Below are positions 11,615-22,255 of a DNA stretch of 64,000 bases, piece after piece. Made by a program: the position numbers and the translations under genes. Positions within the stretch are counted from its first letter, which is position 1. Each line of letters starts with the position of its first letter. Below the pieces are notes generated by a model. It ran no database searches and was not told the DNA's origin. It saw nothing but the letters and a program-made list of their open reading frames with translations. Source of the DNA: Serilophus lunatus (taxonomy: Eukaryota > Chordata > Aves > Passeriformes > Eurylaimidae); NCBI GenBank assembly GCA_013399895.1, contig VXBA01006219.1, positions 537,147-601,146 on the forward strand. Reading direction: 5' to 3'.

Positions 11615-11800
11615 TTTCAGGGGATAAAAAGCGCCCTGAAAGGCCTGGGAACCTTTGGGCTCAGGGATTCCAAGGGCTCCCACCGGGGCCTCAAAGCTGT
11701 GCCAAACAAAGGCAACTTCTTGCAGCCTTCAGTCCGTAATAGAGTTGTTTTCATTATTGGAAAGCCCCGGAGAAGTGTCGCTACCCCGAGGAACCTGCGT
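11615..11800 (+). promoter_or_regulatory. Candidate TATA-like promoter and first exon with splice donor
   Basis: A TATA-like GATAAAAAG lies at 11623-11631 at the edge of the CpG island. About 170 bp downstream, CTGC|GTGAGT puts a consensus-like splice donor at 11799. A start site about 30 bp after the TATA-like word would give a first exon of roughly 140 bp, which I cannot link to any known protein or transcript. The spacing could be chance. Confidence 0.2.
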
Positions 11801-11952
11801 GAGTGTAACCAAAGCAGGGGAGCGAGCAGGCAGCGAGAGAGCGGCCGGGTGTCCCTGCCCGCGCCTCAGGCTCCATCAGCGGCCGTGTCTGCTCAGCGCC
11901 GGCCCCTCACGCACCGGAGCCCCAAGCGCCGCCCGGGCCGCGGAACCGCTCC

Positions 11953-12169
11953 GGGCTCAGGGCTGGGGGCTCAGGGCTCAGGGCACAGGGCTCAGGGCTC
12001 AGGGCTCAGGGCTCAGGGCTCAGGGCTCCGGGCTCAGGGCTCAGGGCTCCGGGCTCAGGGCTCCGGGCTCAGGGCTCAGGGCTCAGGGCTCCGGGCTCAG
12101 GGCTCAGGGCTCAGGGCTCTGGGCTCCGGGCTCACGGCTCAGGGCTCCGGGCTCCGGGCTCAGGGCTCA
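11953..12169 (+). repeat. Heptamer minisatellite, 31 units of GGGCTCM
   Basis: Counting in phase from 11953 gives exactly 31 seven-base units (217 bp). Most are GGGCTCA or GGGCTCC. Single variants are GGGCTGG (unit 2), GGGCACA (unit 5), GGGCTCT (unit 24) and CGGCTCA (unit 27). Seven is not a multiple of three, so all three plus frames stay open and give a period-7 peptide, which is a by-product, not a gene. A GGG every seven bases makes the plus strand strongly G-quadruplex-prone. Confidence 0.95.
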
Positions 12170-12333
12170 GGGCCGGGGCCCCCGGGCAAAGCAAAGAGCC
12201 GGCGAGCCCCTGGCTCCCACACAGCTCGGGGGAGCGGCCCCCGGGCAGCCAGGGGGGATCAAACTGCTGCGAACTGCTCCCACCCACTGAACCTCGCAGG
12301 TCGTGGGCAAACCCCTTCCCCAGCCGGGCCCAG
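12136..12333 (+). repeat. 198-bp exact direct repeat, copy 1 (left of gap)
   Basis: This segment covers the last five heptamer units (less one base) plus about 164 bp of non-repetitive island sequence. It is identical, base for base by eye, to 12454-12651 at an offset of 318 bp. It ends exactly where the N run begins, which points to an assembly artefact. Confidence 0.9.
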
Positions 12334-12431
12334 NNNNNNNNNNNNNNNNNNNNNNNNNNNNNNNNNNNNNNNNNNNNNNNNNNNNNNNNNNNNNNNNNNN
12401 NNNNNNNNNNNNNNNNNNNNNNNNNNNNNNN
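12334..12431. other. Assembly gap (98 N)
   Basis: A run of 98 N inside the CpG island, abutting a heptamer array on its right side. The size may be an estimate. Missing sequence is probably more heptamer repeat, or there may be no missing sequence if the flanking repeat is a false duplication. Confidence 0.99.
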
Positions 12432-12487
12432 GGGCTCAGGGCTCAGGGCTCAGGGCTCAGGGCTCCGGGCTCCGGGCTCAGGGCTCA
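12432..12487 (+). repeat. Heptamer minisatellite, 8 units (right of gap)
   Basis: Eight in-phase heptamers: four GGGCTCA, two GGGCTCC, then two GGGCTCA. They match the end of the left array except for one base, because unit 27 of the left array is CGGCTCA where this copy has GGGCTCA. Confidence 0.95.
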
Positions 12488-12651
12488 GGGCCGGGGCCCC
12501 CGGGCAAAGCAAAGAGCCGGCGAGCCCCTGGCTCCCACACAGCTCGGGGGAGCGGCCCCCGGGCAGCCAGGGGGGATCAAACTGCTGCGAACTGCTCCCA
12601 CCCACTGAACCTCGCAGGTCGTGGGCAAACCCCTTCCCCAGCCGGGCCCAG
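12454..12651 (+). repeat. 198-bp exact direct repeat, copy 2 (right of gap)
   Basis: Identical to 12136-12333. Unlike copy 1 it continues into unique sequence (12652 onward), so this copy is likely the correctly placed one if the duplication is artefactual. Confidence 0.9.
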
Positions 12652-12779
12652 AGCTGCCTTGGGCAGTGGGACACAGCCCCCAGACCCCCATTCCATGGGG
12701 ATGGGAGTGCAGAGGGAGCTGCTCTCACAACACCCCTCCCAGCTACGGGGGAAGGACCGCGAGGGACCGAGGGGAAGAA

Positions 12780-13095
12780 AATTTACTTTCTAGTCACTAA
12801 CAAGCCCCATCTTTCCTTGTTAGCATGTAAACAAGGGAATTCGGCTCTCCTGCTGAATTAATGACACTTGTGAAAACTAACTTGGGAGGCTGGATGTTTT
12901 TTCCAGGGCAGGAGATATTCCAATTACCAGTAAATTGCCAGCACTTGGAACCACGTTGCATATTAATTCAAAGCAAGCGAGCGTTCTTTGCATTCCCCAG
13001 AACGGCTCACAGCTCTTTGTGGGGTGTGTCAACAATCCCAGGGTAGCTTGGAAATAGGGAAAAGAGATTTTAAGAACTAATTTGCCTGGGCAGAG
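12780..13095. promoter_or_regulatory. Enhancer-like block with FOX/SOX-like inverted motif
   Basis: Immediately right of the CpG island the composition turns AT-rich. A perfect forkhead word TGTAAACA lies at 12826-12833. It sits within an inverted repeat with arms CCTTGTT (12815-12821) and AACAAGG (12830-12836). Further ATTAATGAC and CATATTAATTC words follow (about 12855-12970). A promoter-proximal enhancer is plausible but unproven. Confidence 0.35.
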
Positions 13096-13458
13096 AAAAA
13101 ATGTTAAAGAAAACGACAGGATGGATGATCAATGAAATGGCTGTTTTGGTTGTAATGAGCTGGGTCCATTATTCGTGGCTGGAGAGAACAGCCCCACGCC
13201 ACCAGTTCCACCAGCAGCACAGAGAGACTTTCCTGGAATGAGGGAACATGGGCAGCCCCATCCCTGCCACACTGCCCCAGGCTCCCCATGGCAGGAAAGC
13301 CGTGGAGCAAACATGTGAGGAGGAAAAAGGGGATTCGCAGGCTGCTGTCCTTGCCACCTGAAGACCAGATTCTGATGTCCCTCCACTTTGGGTCCATTAC
13401 AGGCACCACTAATGAATGAAGATTTAATAATTGCAATGGCTTCAGGGGTTTTAAACTT
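13096..13458. other. Unique DNA
   Basis: No gene recognised. Minus-strand frames across 13104-13496 overlap one another and have no known domain. Confidence 0.5.
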
Positions 13459-13478
13459 CCCCTCCCCCCCTCCCCCCA
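13459..13478 (-). other. C-rich tract (G-quadruplex candidate on minus strand)
   Basis: Runs of four, seven and six C separated by single T, followed directly by AG. The minus strand carries long G runs that could fold into a quadruplex. The tract plus AG also resembles a 3' splice acceptor, but no open exon of interest follows. Confidence 0.35.
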
Positions 13479-13499
13479 GTTCAGCTCCCTCAGCACTGA

Positions 13500-13955
13500 G
13501 CTAATGCACTAATGGATGCTTTTCATTACCCAACTTCCGACCTAATGGGCACAGTAAATAAGAAAAAGGCTCATAAAATCAAATTTAGTGAGCATCATTC
13601 CTTTTGCTGTCCATTAACTGAAACTATTTATCAGGTTAAGCAGATCCAGGGTATGGAGCTTTATTCATCTTGCATTAATGCTGTTACAAGGATATTTCAG
13701 GATCCCAGGGACTCCAGCATTTGCAGGGAAGTGCTGGGAGGCTGAGCTCTTGCTCCTGGGGCATTTTTGGGAGCAGGAGGGATGCCTCAGCCATGTGAGC
13801 TGAATGAGTTTCTCTTCCTTCAGCTGCTCAGGAGCTCCAGTCAACTCATTGCTGCAGCACTCCCAGGAATGGAAAAGTGCTGGGAATCTTAATAACATTG
13901 TCTGGTTTATAAATACCCAAATCAGAGATAGATGAGATGGACTTTGAAAACTGTC
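13500..13955. other. AT-rich block, then mixed unique DNA
   Basis: 13510-13690 is AT-rich with TCATTACCCAA, CATTAACTG and GCATTAATGC words, enhancer-like in texture. 13700-13955 is unremarkable. No gene is supported. Confidence 0.3.
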
Positions 13956-13980
13956 ATACATATATATATATGTATATATA
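13956..13980. repeat. TA-rich palindrome
   Basis: A (TA)-type run flanked by CATACA and TGTATA. The core from ATACATA to TATGTAT is its own reverse complement, so it could extrude as a cruciform. Likely a small TA microsatellite. Confidence 0.8.
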
Positions 13981-14225
13981 AAGGGATTCCACTTGCCAAG
14001 CTCCTTTTTTCCTCCCAGGGCCCCAGTAAAGCCAGCCAATACAACATTACAGTCATTTCAGGACCAGTAAAGCTTCAAGAAATGGCATTTGCATTGTGGC
14101 TTTAAAGAAACCATTAGAACCACAGTAAGCCTTGAAGATACTTCTGAAATGTAATTTGATTTCTCAATAATTCCTTGAGAATCATTAAAACAAATGAAAA
14201 CTCTGTGCTCTGGACACACATGGGC
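13981..14225. other. AT-rich unique DNA
   Basis: AT-rich, CpG-poor, with a perfect octamer ATTTGCAT at 14087-14094. Enhancer-like texture only. Confidence 0.3.
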
Positions 14226-16130
14226 TGGGAAAGCACTGCAAGGGAGGAAAGATATTGCCCACAGTTAGACAAGGATATAAGGGGTGTCCCCAAAGCCCTG
14301 GCTCCCTGAGCAGGAGGGGCAGGTGGAGCTCTCACATTCCCCTGTCTGTGACACCAGGCCCAGGACGAGCTGGCAGTGCCAGGCAGAGCCTCACCCTGCA
14401 CCTTTTGGGGCTGCAGGTCCCTGGCACAGGCATTTGGTCCCCAGAAGCCCCAACTCTCCTGTTTCCCACCAACCACCTATTTCACTATTTCTAAAACAAA
14501 ACAGCAGCTTCCTCCCATCCAGGTAATGACATCTCAGGCTTAAAAGCCACACTGTCCCACAGTTCACAATGAGTCAAACAGCTTCTAATGTCTCCTGACC
14601 TACTTCTCAGACCCTTCATCGTATCTGCTTAAAGATAAAACCCTTGCTGGGGATTAAAGCATTCATGGCATATGTGCAAAGGTCAGCAAAGGCCATGCTG
14701 AAACCACAAGCCAAGGAAACTGCTCTTGGCAGTTTCAATGTTGTATTTTACCTCCAGGACAGGAAAAAATGTATTAAAACTGTGAAATAACACATCAGTG
14801 GGAAGAACTGGAGCCTCCCATTGCAGAGCAGTGCCTGCTGAGTAGAAAGCAGCCTCTGAAGGCACCTTTCTTCCAGCAAGGTGAGAACAAGGCATCAGTG
14901 GAAATTCAGATCCATTTTTTGCTGTTAATTCACTTGATTTCCTTCAGTATTTATACTGTAAATGGGAATTAAGTAGGAAAGGATCTGAAGCCATTAAACA
15001 ATTAAATGTCAGGTTTTCCAGCTCTCAGATGTGGGTTAATTCAGTCTCCAGCACAAGGAACACTTTGCAGCCAAGTAGAAAATGCACTGGGAACGTTTCT
15101 GAGGTGCTCCCAGCTGGCAGCAGAGCCAGCCTGGTTTGGGAGGCCACAGTAGTATCAGTCCAAACCAGGAACCAAATCTTGGAGGAGTGACAGGGATGCA
15201 CAGGTTGTCCTCACCCGTGGGACACTCTGTGCGACCCTGGGAATGAATTCTGAGTAGACTCTTTCCCTTGTTTATGGTTCCCTCTCTCTGCCCTGTGTCC
15301 AGGAGCAAACTGAGTCACCCATCACCCCGTGCCATGGTGGTGTTCTGGGGCAATGCCCAAGCCCTGGCAGAGCTGGGATATGCCAGTCCAGCCCAGTGGC
15401 CCCCAGCAGCTGCCCAAAGCTCTGTGTGGATGCTGGGCACTGCTGAGCTGCAGCTGGTTACTGGGGCCAGTGACAGTGAAGGCAGGAGCAGGAGGACAGT
15501 GCAGGTTCCCAGTTAATCCAGCAGACCATGTCAGCTCTCCAGGCACAGCCTATTTCCATGCCCTCATTAACCTCAGCTCTGACAGGTCACACTGTGGCAC
15601 TCTGGGGCCATCCATCACCCCTGGGACTCCCAGCCTCACTGCCTCCTTGCACTGGTGGTGACAGAGGGAAGCTTCCAGTGTTTCTGCTGCTCCCTGCTCA
15701 TCCCTGAGGCAGGGCTCAGGAGTGGGGCAGGGCCAGGCCTCGAGAGCCCAGGCTGCTGCTGGAAGGAGGGATTCAGACATTGCTGCTTGGTCCTTTGAGT
15801 TGGGCATCAGGCACTCGGGGAGGCTCCTTGCAGATGAGCTGAAAAGCCACTGTCCAAAATCCTCAGGATCTGCAGGAATTTGACTATTTTTGTTTAATTG
15901 TTTTTGCCAGAGATGGGAAACTCTCTTGCCTGTCTCTCACATGCAGAATTTCTGCTCCAGCAGAGACAAGACCTCGAGTCTGCAGCCCCTGTACTGCCAG
16001 TGAAAGATGACATGAGATGTGTGATGTGTGACAAATTGTTCTGATTTTTCAGAGGAGGTTTCATTATTTCAGTTTTCTAATGTTCTTGAAGCGAACAGGA
16101 ATTCCCATACAAGAAGTCCTGTGAAAGAGG
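14226..16130. other. Unique DNA, mostly GC-richer
   Basis: Mixed unique sequence. An AT-rich patch at 14910-15020 carries GTTAATTC and CATTAAACAATTAAATG words. Frames of up to 120 codons on both strands are unrecognised. No RNA gene or repeat is seen. Confidence 0.5.
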
Positions 16131-17665
16131 GAAAGTTTGGCTTGTTTCAAAGTCTCTGAGCAAAAGATAATTTCACTTGAGCCAGACTTGTGAAAAGTGT
16201 CAGAAAACTAAAACACTCAGTTTTGAAAACACAAATGGGGACTCCTCCATGAGCATCCTGGAACTGCAACCAGAATGCTGTGGGCTTCCCAAAGTGTCCC
16301 CTCCCTCCCAAGCTCTCCCGAGAACACACGTCGTGTTGGAGCTCTGTGGCCTCAAACAGCTGCAGTTGTGATGCTGCCACGGTTCAGGGCTGTGCCCTGT
16401 GGGAAGCCAGCCCACCCAGCTCTGGGCAAATTATCCCTTATACCTTATTTGTGAGAGTGAATGTCATGTGCTGGCATTTCACACACCAGATGGAGGAGAG
16501 GCTGCCCAAGCTGAGCTGCAGGCAGCTCTCAGCCACCTTTTTTTGGTTGTTGTTTTAAATACTGCTGCTCGTGGCTGGGGCAAGGTTATTCACTGCTTTT
16601 ACTGAGAGAAATTTCTTCTTGAGCAACTTCAGATCATCACCTTCCAAACACTCAGGTTTGAGCCATGGAGAGATGGTGTGCCCTGGCCAGAGCACTGGCT
16701 GCCTGCTGCCCCAGGATCTGCAAACAGATCAGCCCTGTAGGCACAGGTACAGATAATAAAATGCTGGGTATGTGCAGCCACCTCTATTAGTTTCCATAAG
16801 CACCATTTCCTCCTGGTATTTACTCATCTGATGGTGACTGATAGATGAATGGTCTGGAGTGATTTGCCATCGAAGATCGTGTGCTGCTCACCAGGGAGCT
16901 CAGCCCCTCTGCTGGGAAACCTTTCCTCACCAACATTTTCTGTTAAATTTGGAGTCTGTCCCTTTTGGGGAGCTTTTATAGGGGTATCAAGGCCCAGGTT
17001 TGCCCAAAACCTATTATTTGTCAAAACAAATTAGAGCTGTGTACGCCAGGGATTGGCACCTCTTCAGCCACCCAAAAAGCTGATCCCTCATATCCATCCA
17101 CAAAAACATACAGCCAAAAATATAGAGCTATTTTCAGTATTTCTCCTTTTAAGGTGTGATATGTCTCCCAAGATAGTGCTGAGATGGATTCACAACAAGA
17201 TTGTGGCACTTCTGGTATTTACTGTAGGAGAGTGACATTTATGATAATAAAAGCAGAAGATGAGTGGAGCAGTAACAATGGCAATAACATTTCACTGGGT
17301 ACAAAGAAATTCTGAAATGCCAGGATGGCAGGAAGGGCACCCCAGCAGCTGGGGAGCAGATGAGCAGTGGGGCCAAGGGGGGCTCAGGGAGCTTCTTCTG
17401 TCTGAGTTGGAATGAGCAGGAGAACAGCCCCAGCTGCCTGGCACCGATGGGAACGTGGAGAAACCCCTCCAAGTGTCCCCCCAGCATCTGTGCAGGTGGA
17501 CACAATAATCTCTGCTTCCCCCCCAGCATCCTTCCTCAGCACAGCACCAATTCCCTCTCATCTTCCTGAGGCCCCCCACATCTTAGCAAAATCTTGTTTC
17601 TCCCAGAGATTTCCATGGGGAGTGGATCCCACACAAACCTGTTTGTTTCCTTCATTTATGAGACA
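16131..17665. other. Unique DNA
   Basis: No gene, RNA gene or repeat recognised. AT-rich and GC-rich segments alternate, and frames are under 100 codons and overlapping. Confidence 0.5.
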
Positions 17666-18080
17666 TCTTTGACTTATCTGCAAAGTGCTGCTAACACTAG
17701 TATAAAACTGTTTCCATTACAGTCTGAAATTAAAATTTAGTGGAAGATTCACAAAGCAGAATAAACTTTCAATTAAAATCTAAACACTGCACTGAGAAAG
17801 AAAACTGGAGGGAGCTCCTAGGCTTCTTTGCATTAGAAATGCCTGAGATTTAATTTCACTGTGACATCTCCTTGGAATTACACTGCTAATTGATCAAATT
17901 TTGTCTGTCTGTTATTTAAACTTTCAATAAAAGTTAGATTAATGGAAGGTGTAATCCTCCTGGGCAGAACAAATATTCCCATTGTTCATGTCAGGTATGG
18001 AATAGCAATGCCCCTACTAACAGCTTCTGCATTCAGCCTGGGAACAAGAAGTTAATCATAAAAATGTGGTGATTCCTTAA
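17666..18080. promoter_or_regulatory. Enhancer-like AT-rich block
   Basis: CpG-free, AT-rich over about 400 bp. It contains GCTAATTGATC, an OTX/PITX-type TAATCC near 17952, ATTAATGG and a SOX-like CATTGTT near 17982. Motif density and lack of open frames suggest conserved non-coding DNA. Unproven. Confidence 0.3.
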
Positions 18081-18296
18081 TTGCTTGAATGAAATTCTCT
18101 GTGTGCCATTTCCCTCTCCTGTGCCTCCCTGCCCCCAGTCTCCACTACTGCTGCTACAGATCTGTAAAACCACCCAGGCAGCACGTCCAGGATGGGTTTG
18201 CTTTGTTCATCATGCAAATGAAACCCCAGCTCGCTCTGCCAGTGGTGTCCCAGCAGGATGGGAGAATTTCCAGGGAACAAAGCAAGGAACACCTTT
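18081..18296. other. Unique DNA left of CR1
   Basis: Short unique stretch with no gene. A reverse-oriented octamer ATGCAAAT lies at 18212-18219. Confidence 0.5.
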
Positions 18297-18566
18297 ATAG
18301 AATCACAGAATGAATGTGAATGGAAAGACCTCAAGGTCCTCGAGTCCAACCATTCAGCCAGCACTGCCCAAGCCATCACTAACCCTGTCTCCACGTGCCA
18401 CATCTGCATGTCCTTTCAATCCATTCAGGAGTGGGGACTCCACCACTGCCGTGGGCAGCCTGTTCCAGGGCTGGACACCCTTTCCCTGAAGAAATTTTCC
18501 CCAATATCCAATCTAAACCCCCTCTGGCACAATTTGATGCTATTTCCTTTTAATCCTTTGTGACCT
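18297..18566 (-). mobile_element. CR1 LINE, 5'-truncated 3' end
   Basis: Read on the minus strand, the copy encodes a degraded reverse-transcriptase C terminus: a peptide with GNSIKLCQRGFRLDI then NFF, matching the CR1 pattern of G-N-x-x-K-L, R-F-R-L-D-I and N-F-F. It then runs through the familiar CR1 3' region and ends at 18297 with two imperfect copies of ATTCTRTG (ATTCTGTG, ATTCTATA), the CR1 terminal repeat. The frame is broken after the NFF motif. About 270 bp remain of a multi-kilobase element, the usual severe 5' truncation. It is inert. Confidence 0.9.
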
Positions 18567-20140
18567 TCTAGAGAGGATGCCTTTGTACTGCAGTAAAAAT
18601 GAGCTCCCATCCCTGGCCCCACAGAGGAAGAAGGCAGCACCATCCCCCTCCCAGGGCTGCCCAAGGTCCATGGGCATCCCTCCAGCTCCTGGGCTGGCTG
18701 AGGGCACCCCTGAGCTTCACATCAGGCTGTGGGGACAGCACTATGGAAGAGCCTTTTGCTCACACCCTACCTGGACCCCAACACTCTCTGGCCATTCAGC
18801 TTCCCCAGGAGCTGCAGCACTAAACAGCCCCTTTATGAGCACAGGGGAGCTTGACCTCCAGCCTTGGGGAATTTGGTGATTTTCCTCCACATGCTAACAC
18901 AACTTCTTTTTGCATGCTTCTGGGGGTAAAGCAACCTCTGTATTTCAAGCTGAGTTTGAATAGATTATGTAAAGCCTCTCCAAGATGCAGAAGGCTTTTC
19001 AAATTGCACATTTTAGTTTTCCATCTCAGTGAGGACTAAAATCTCTTGCATTTTTAGAGGAAGCGATCCACAGTCCAAATGCCATCCGTGGGCTGAGGCT
19101 GTGCTTGCTCCAGAAAACTGGGATCAATCTTGGATGAAGGACATGCTACATAGACATAACAGCACAAATACTCTTCACAGACACTAATATTAACGTACTA
19201 CAAAGCATTAGAGCCCACTTTTTACCATTCCTTTCCACTGTGAGAGCAATGTGTCTGTGCCCAGCTGTTAATACCCACAAGAGCAGGGAGTCATGCAGTG
19301 TTTCTTCTCCAGTTCTGCTTTTTCAGAAAATTTGCTCTCTGCCAGACTAAGGCCACACTGAATAAAAATCAGAGGGGGAGGAAGAATTCAGGCAGCAACA
19401 CCTAGTTTGTATTCCTGCAGAGGACCTGTTTGTTCTGCAGTGCTAAATTAACTCCCATTAATTCATTGTAAAAACAAGCCTTAGAGAATAGCAAGGAATT
19501 TCCAGTGTCTTCTGAATTAATGCTGCATGGTAGCACTTTGTTTTAAGAATAGTTAATGATAACTTAACAGTGAAAAACAAGTCTTTGGATGCCTGTGAAG
19601 CGTGTCAGCAGGAGATGGCAATGGCTGTACCTGCTGGGAGTCCTGCTTAAAACACAGCCAAATATTTTCATAGCTGTGAGTCATCTTTTCATCCTCCTAG
19701 GCCTGTGCTGTATTTATTGCACATACACTAGGGGGTGGGAAAAGGAAAAATCGAGGGTACTTGGAAGAGGAATAAAAGGGTCCCTTTCAGGACTCTGCTC
19801 CCACTGAGCCAGGAGTCACTGGGACGTTGCTGGGACACCAGCAGGAGGGATGCTGAGCCCCGGGGCAGACTGCAAGTCCCTGGATATCCCTCTGAGGTGC
19901 CAAAGGTGGCCGCCCTTGGGGCCAGGGAGTTTGATCCCTGGCCACAGGCTGCAGAGGCTGATGGCCCTCAGCTCAAACATCCTTCAGCCCTCTCTGCTGG
20001 CCTGAGACACAACTCTGGTGGGGGCTTGGCAGGAATCTGCAGAGGTGACTGATCCAGGTGAGCAGCACATTCCATGGCCATTAAAGTATCAGTGTGGCTG
20101 GAAATGAAAAAGATTCATGTCTGCTGCAGGAGGCTTTCAG
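18567..20140. other. Unique DNA
   Basis: GC-richer at 18600-18850 and 19790-20050, AT-rich at 18880-19600. Scattered AT-rich words near 19180-19200 and 19440-19570 look enhancer-like but are less dense than elsewhere. No gene or RNA gene is supported. Confidence 0.5.
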
Positions 20141-20141
20141 G

Positions 20142-20202
20142 GATCAATATGTTCCAACATATGTTTTAATACTTCCTCAGTTCTCACATGTGTCTCAGGG
20201 GA
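20142..20202 (+). repeat. Member A of a diverged dispersed pair
   Basis: About 60 bp align with 49645-49704 at roughly three-quarters identity by eye. The shared core is CATATGTTT, then TTCTCACATGT, then AGGGGA, in the same order and spacing (one 1-2 base indel). Flanks do not match. It may be two relics of an old repeat family or a chance resemblance. Confidence 0.4.
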
Positions 20203-22255
20203 TTTCTTTATTTATAATTTTTTGCCAAGGTTATGAAGCCAACTGTTTTTGGATGTGCTCTGTGCACAGACCTGCTTTTCACAATAAATCTCTTTCCTAG
20301 AAGGGGAGAAGCATGGAGCTGTGCTTCTTATCCAAACAGAACATGATGAGATTACATTGTGAAGAGGGCCCTGGCTGCTCCTGCCGTGTGCTCTGCACAC
20401 CTTTGGGAGGATCATTGTTCTAGGAAGGGCTAACCACAACTTTTACTTGTTGGTGCTTCTGGAATATTTTCTCCTGCCTTTCTCTCTTGTTTTCCCCGAG
20501 GATGCTGTGCTTTGGTTTCCCTGGAATACAAATCACACTGACATTGAGAGGTGAGTGGGCTGCATAGATCCACACTGGGAGTGGGAGAAGCAGCACTGGA
20601 GGAGGAGGGAGAGCAGCCCATGGAGTGAGATTTGATGGGAAAGAAAGGGAAAAGGGCATGAGGGTGTGTTGCAGCACGTGAGAGATGTAGAGCAGCTTTG
20701 GTTTTGCTGGCTCAGGAGCACAGACTAGTTGGCAGCTGCTCTGTGACCTGGATTCTGAGGCTCGTGTGCTTGGTAACTAACCCAGCTCCTCATCAAACCA
20801 ACAAACCAAGAGAGCCCAAGGGCCACTTGAAGGCAGTTCATGGCAGGGCATGGTGAACCACCCCTCTCACTCACTGGAGGACACAGGACTTGATTCTCAA
20901 AAATCCAGTTAAGCTGTGAGCTGGTGGGGTGCTCAGAGCTGCACCAGGAGCACAGACCCCCCTGTGGTGGGCCTGGGATGCTCCCAGTGCCCCCCCTTCC
21001 CTCCCTGTGCCCACCCCTCCCTGTGCTGCCCGTGGCAGGGGAAGGTCTGTGCAGCTCCTCAGTGTGACCCTGGCCACTCTGTCACAGGAGACAACAAGGC
21101 ACCACCAAATCCTCATCTCCATCTGAAAAAGGATCTGTCCTGGGCTTTGCCTTGCTCTGACTTGCACAGCAAGTGATGCCTGAGTCTGAGGTGATGACAC
21201 CATTTCACAGCTCAGGGGAGCAGGGGCTTGTTTGGGCTGCACTACCTGAGACACCATTCAACGATAATTAAAAGATGGAACCTTTTATGTGGTTTGTGAT
21301 ACTTTGATCCAAGTTTTTAATTAGCCCATCTTGCTTTAAGCTCCTGTGAGTTCATGTCACCCTTGTCGACAATACCCTCATGGGATTGATCAGCACCCTG
21401 AGCCACGGGGCCACAGCTGCAGCTTCCCTTTCATCCCTTGGCATCCTGGCAAGGCCTCCTTGGGGACCAGGACACGTCCCAGTGCTGCTGCCCCTGGGAA
21501 GGGACATGTCAAGCCAGTCCCTACAGTCAGAGAGACACGGTTCCCTCCCAAGGGGAACTTGCTCCATCAGTCTGTGCAGAGACATTGAACCACCTGCATG
21601 ATGTTAAAGCAGTGGGGAGGGAGGTACAAATGGCACCTGGCACCCGTGGTGCTGCCTCTGCATTGCCAGGGAAGCTGCTCTGAGTCAGCTCAGGGGGGAT
21701 TGGCAGTGGCAGGGGGCTGGGGGAGATGGAGGGTGATCACGAGCCATAGTGGTGTTGTCAGGAGAGGCCTGTCAGAAGGACCAGGAAGGGTTGGGTGTTG
21801 AAGCTCTCCTGTCTTCAGAGCCTTGCTGCCTCTCCCAAAGCTGCCACCACAAGGAACTCCTGTTCAAACTGCCAGAGGAGGAGGTGCCTCCATGAACCCC
21901 CCTGTGCTGGGTTGTGCAGCCCCAGGCTGGTCCCAGGCTGTGCACAGAGGGACTGTGATGCCTGGAGAGCAGGATGGGGCTCACTCATCTCCCCCAGACT
22001 GATGCTCTCTCTGGCTGTTTGGCAGCACCACATTTCTTGATGCTTCCACTCAAGGTCTCTGTATCTCCCAAACCTGATACTGAACAAGAGCCTAAAACAA
22101 CCTTCAGCAGAGGAAGAGATTTGCAGTGTGCTGTGCCAACAGCTTCCCAAGAGGTGTTGGGATGGCTTGTGCTGGTGAACCCTGTGGAGTGCCATGGCAT
22201 GGGGGAAATGCTGAATCACTGCTGCTTCCTCTGAACAGCCACCCAGGTGGGAGAA
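20203..22255. other. Unique DNA, mostly GC-richer
   Basis: No gene recognised. Overlapping frames of up to about 150 codons on both strands (for example minus 21815-22261) have no known domain and no splice framework. Confidence 0.5.

Larger units (their letters stand above)
11810..12770. promoter_or_regulatory. CpG island (contains an assembly gap)
   Basis: CpG dinucleotides are dense at 11820-11960, with words such as GCGGCCGGG and CGCCGCCCGGGCCGCGG, and again at 12175-12333 and 12490-12760. This contrasts with the CpG-depleted surroundings. The island holds the heptamer minisatellite and the 98-N gap. Such islands usually mark promoters of broadly expressed or developmental genes or lncRNAs. 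No coding exon is visible in the part that was sequenced. Confidence 0.65.

Noticed and set aside
11953..12169. CRISPR-like regular array
   Set aside because: Units are adjacent heptamers with no spacers, in a vertebrate-type sequence.
11655..12793. Long plus-strand frames encoding GLRAQGS-type periodic peptides
   Set aside because: They are created by the heptamer minisatellite (seven is not a multiple of three, so every plus frame stays open) and run through the N gap. No protein gene is implied.
13459..13500. Polypyrimidine tract plus CAG as a splice acceptor
   Set aside because: No exon with a recognisable product or matching donor follows. The tract is more simply low complexity.
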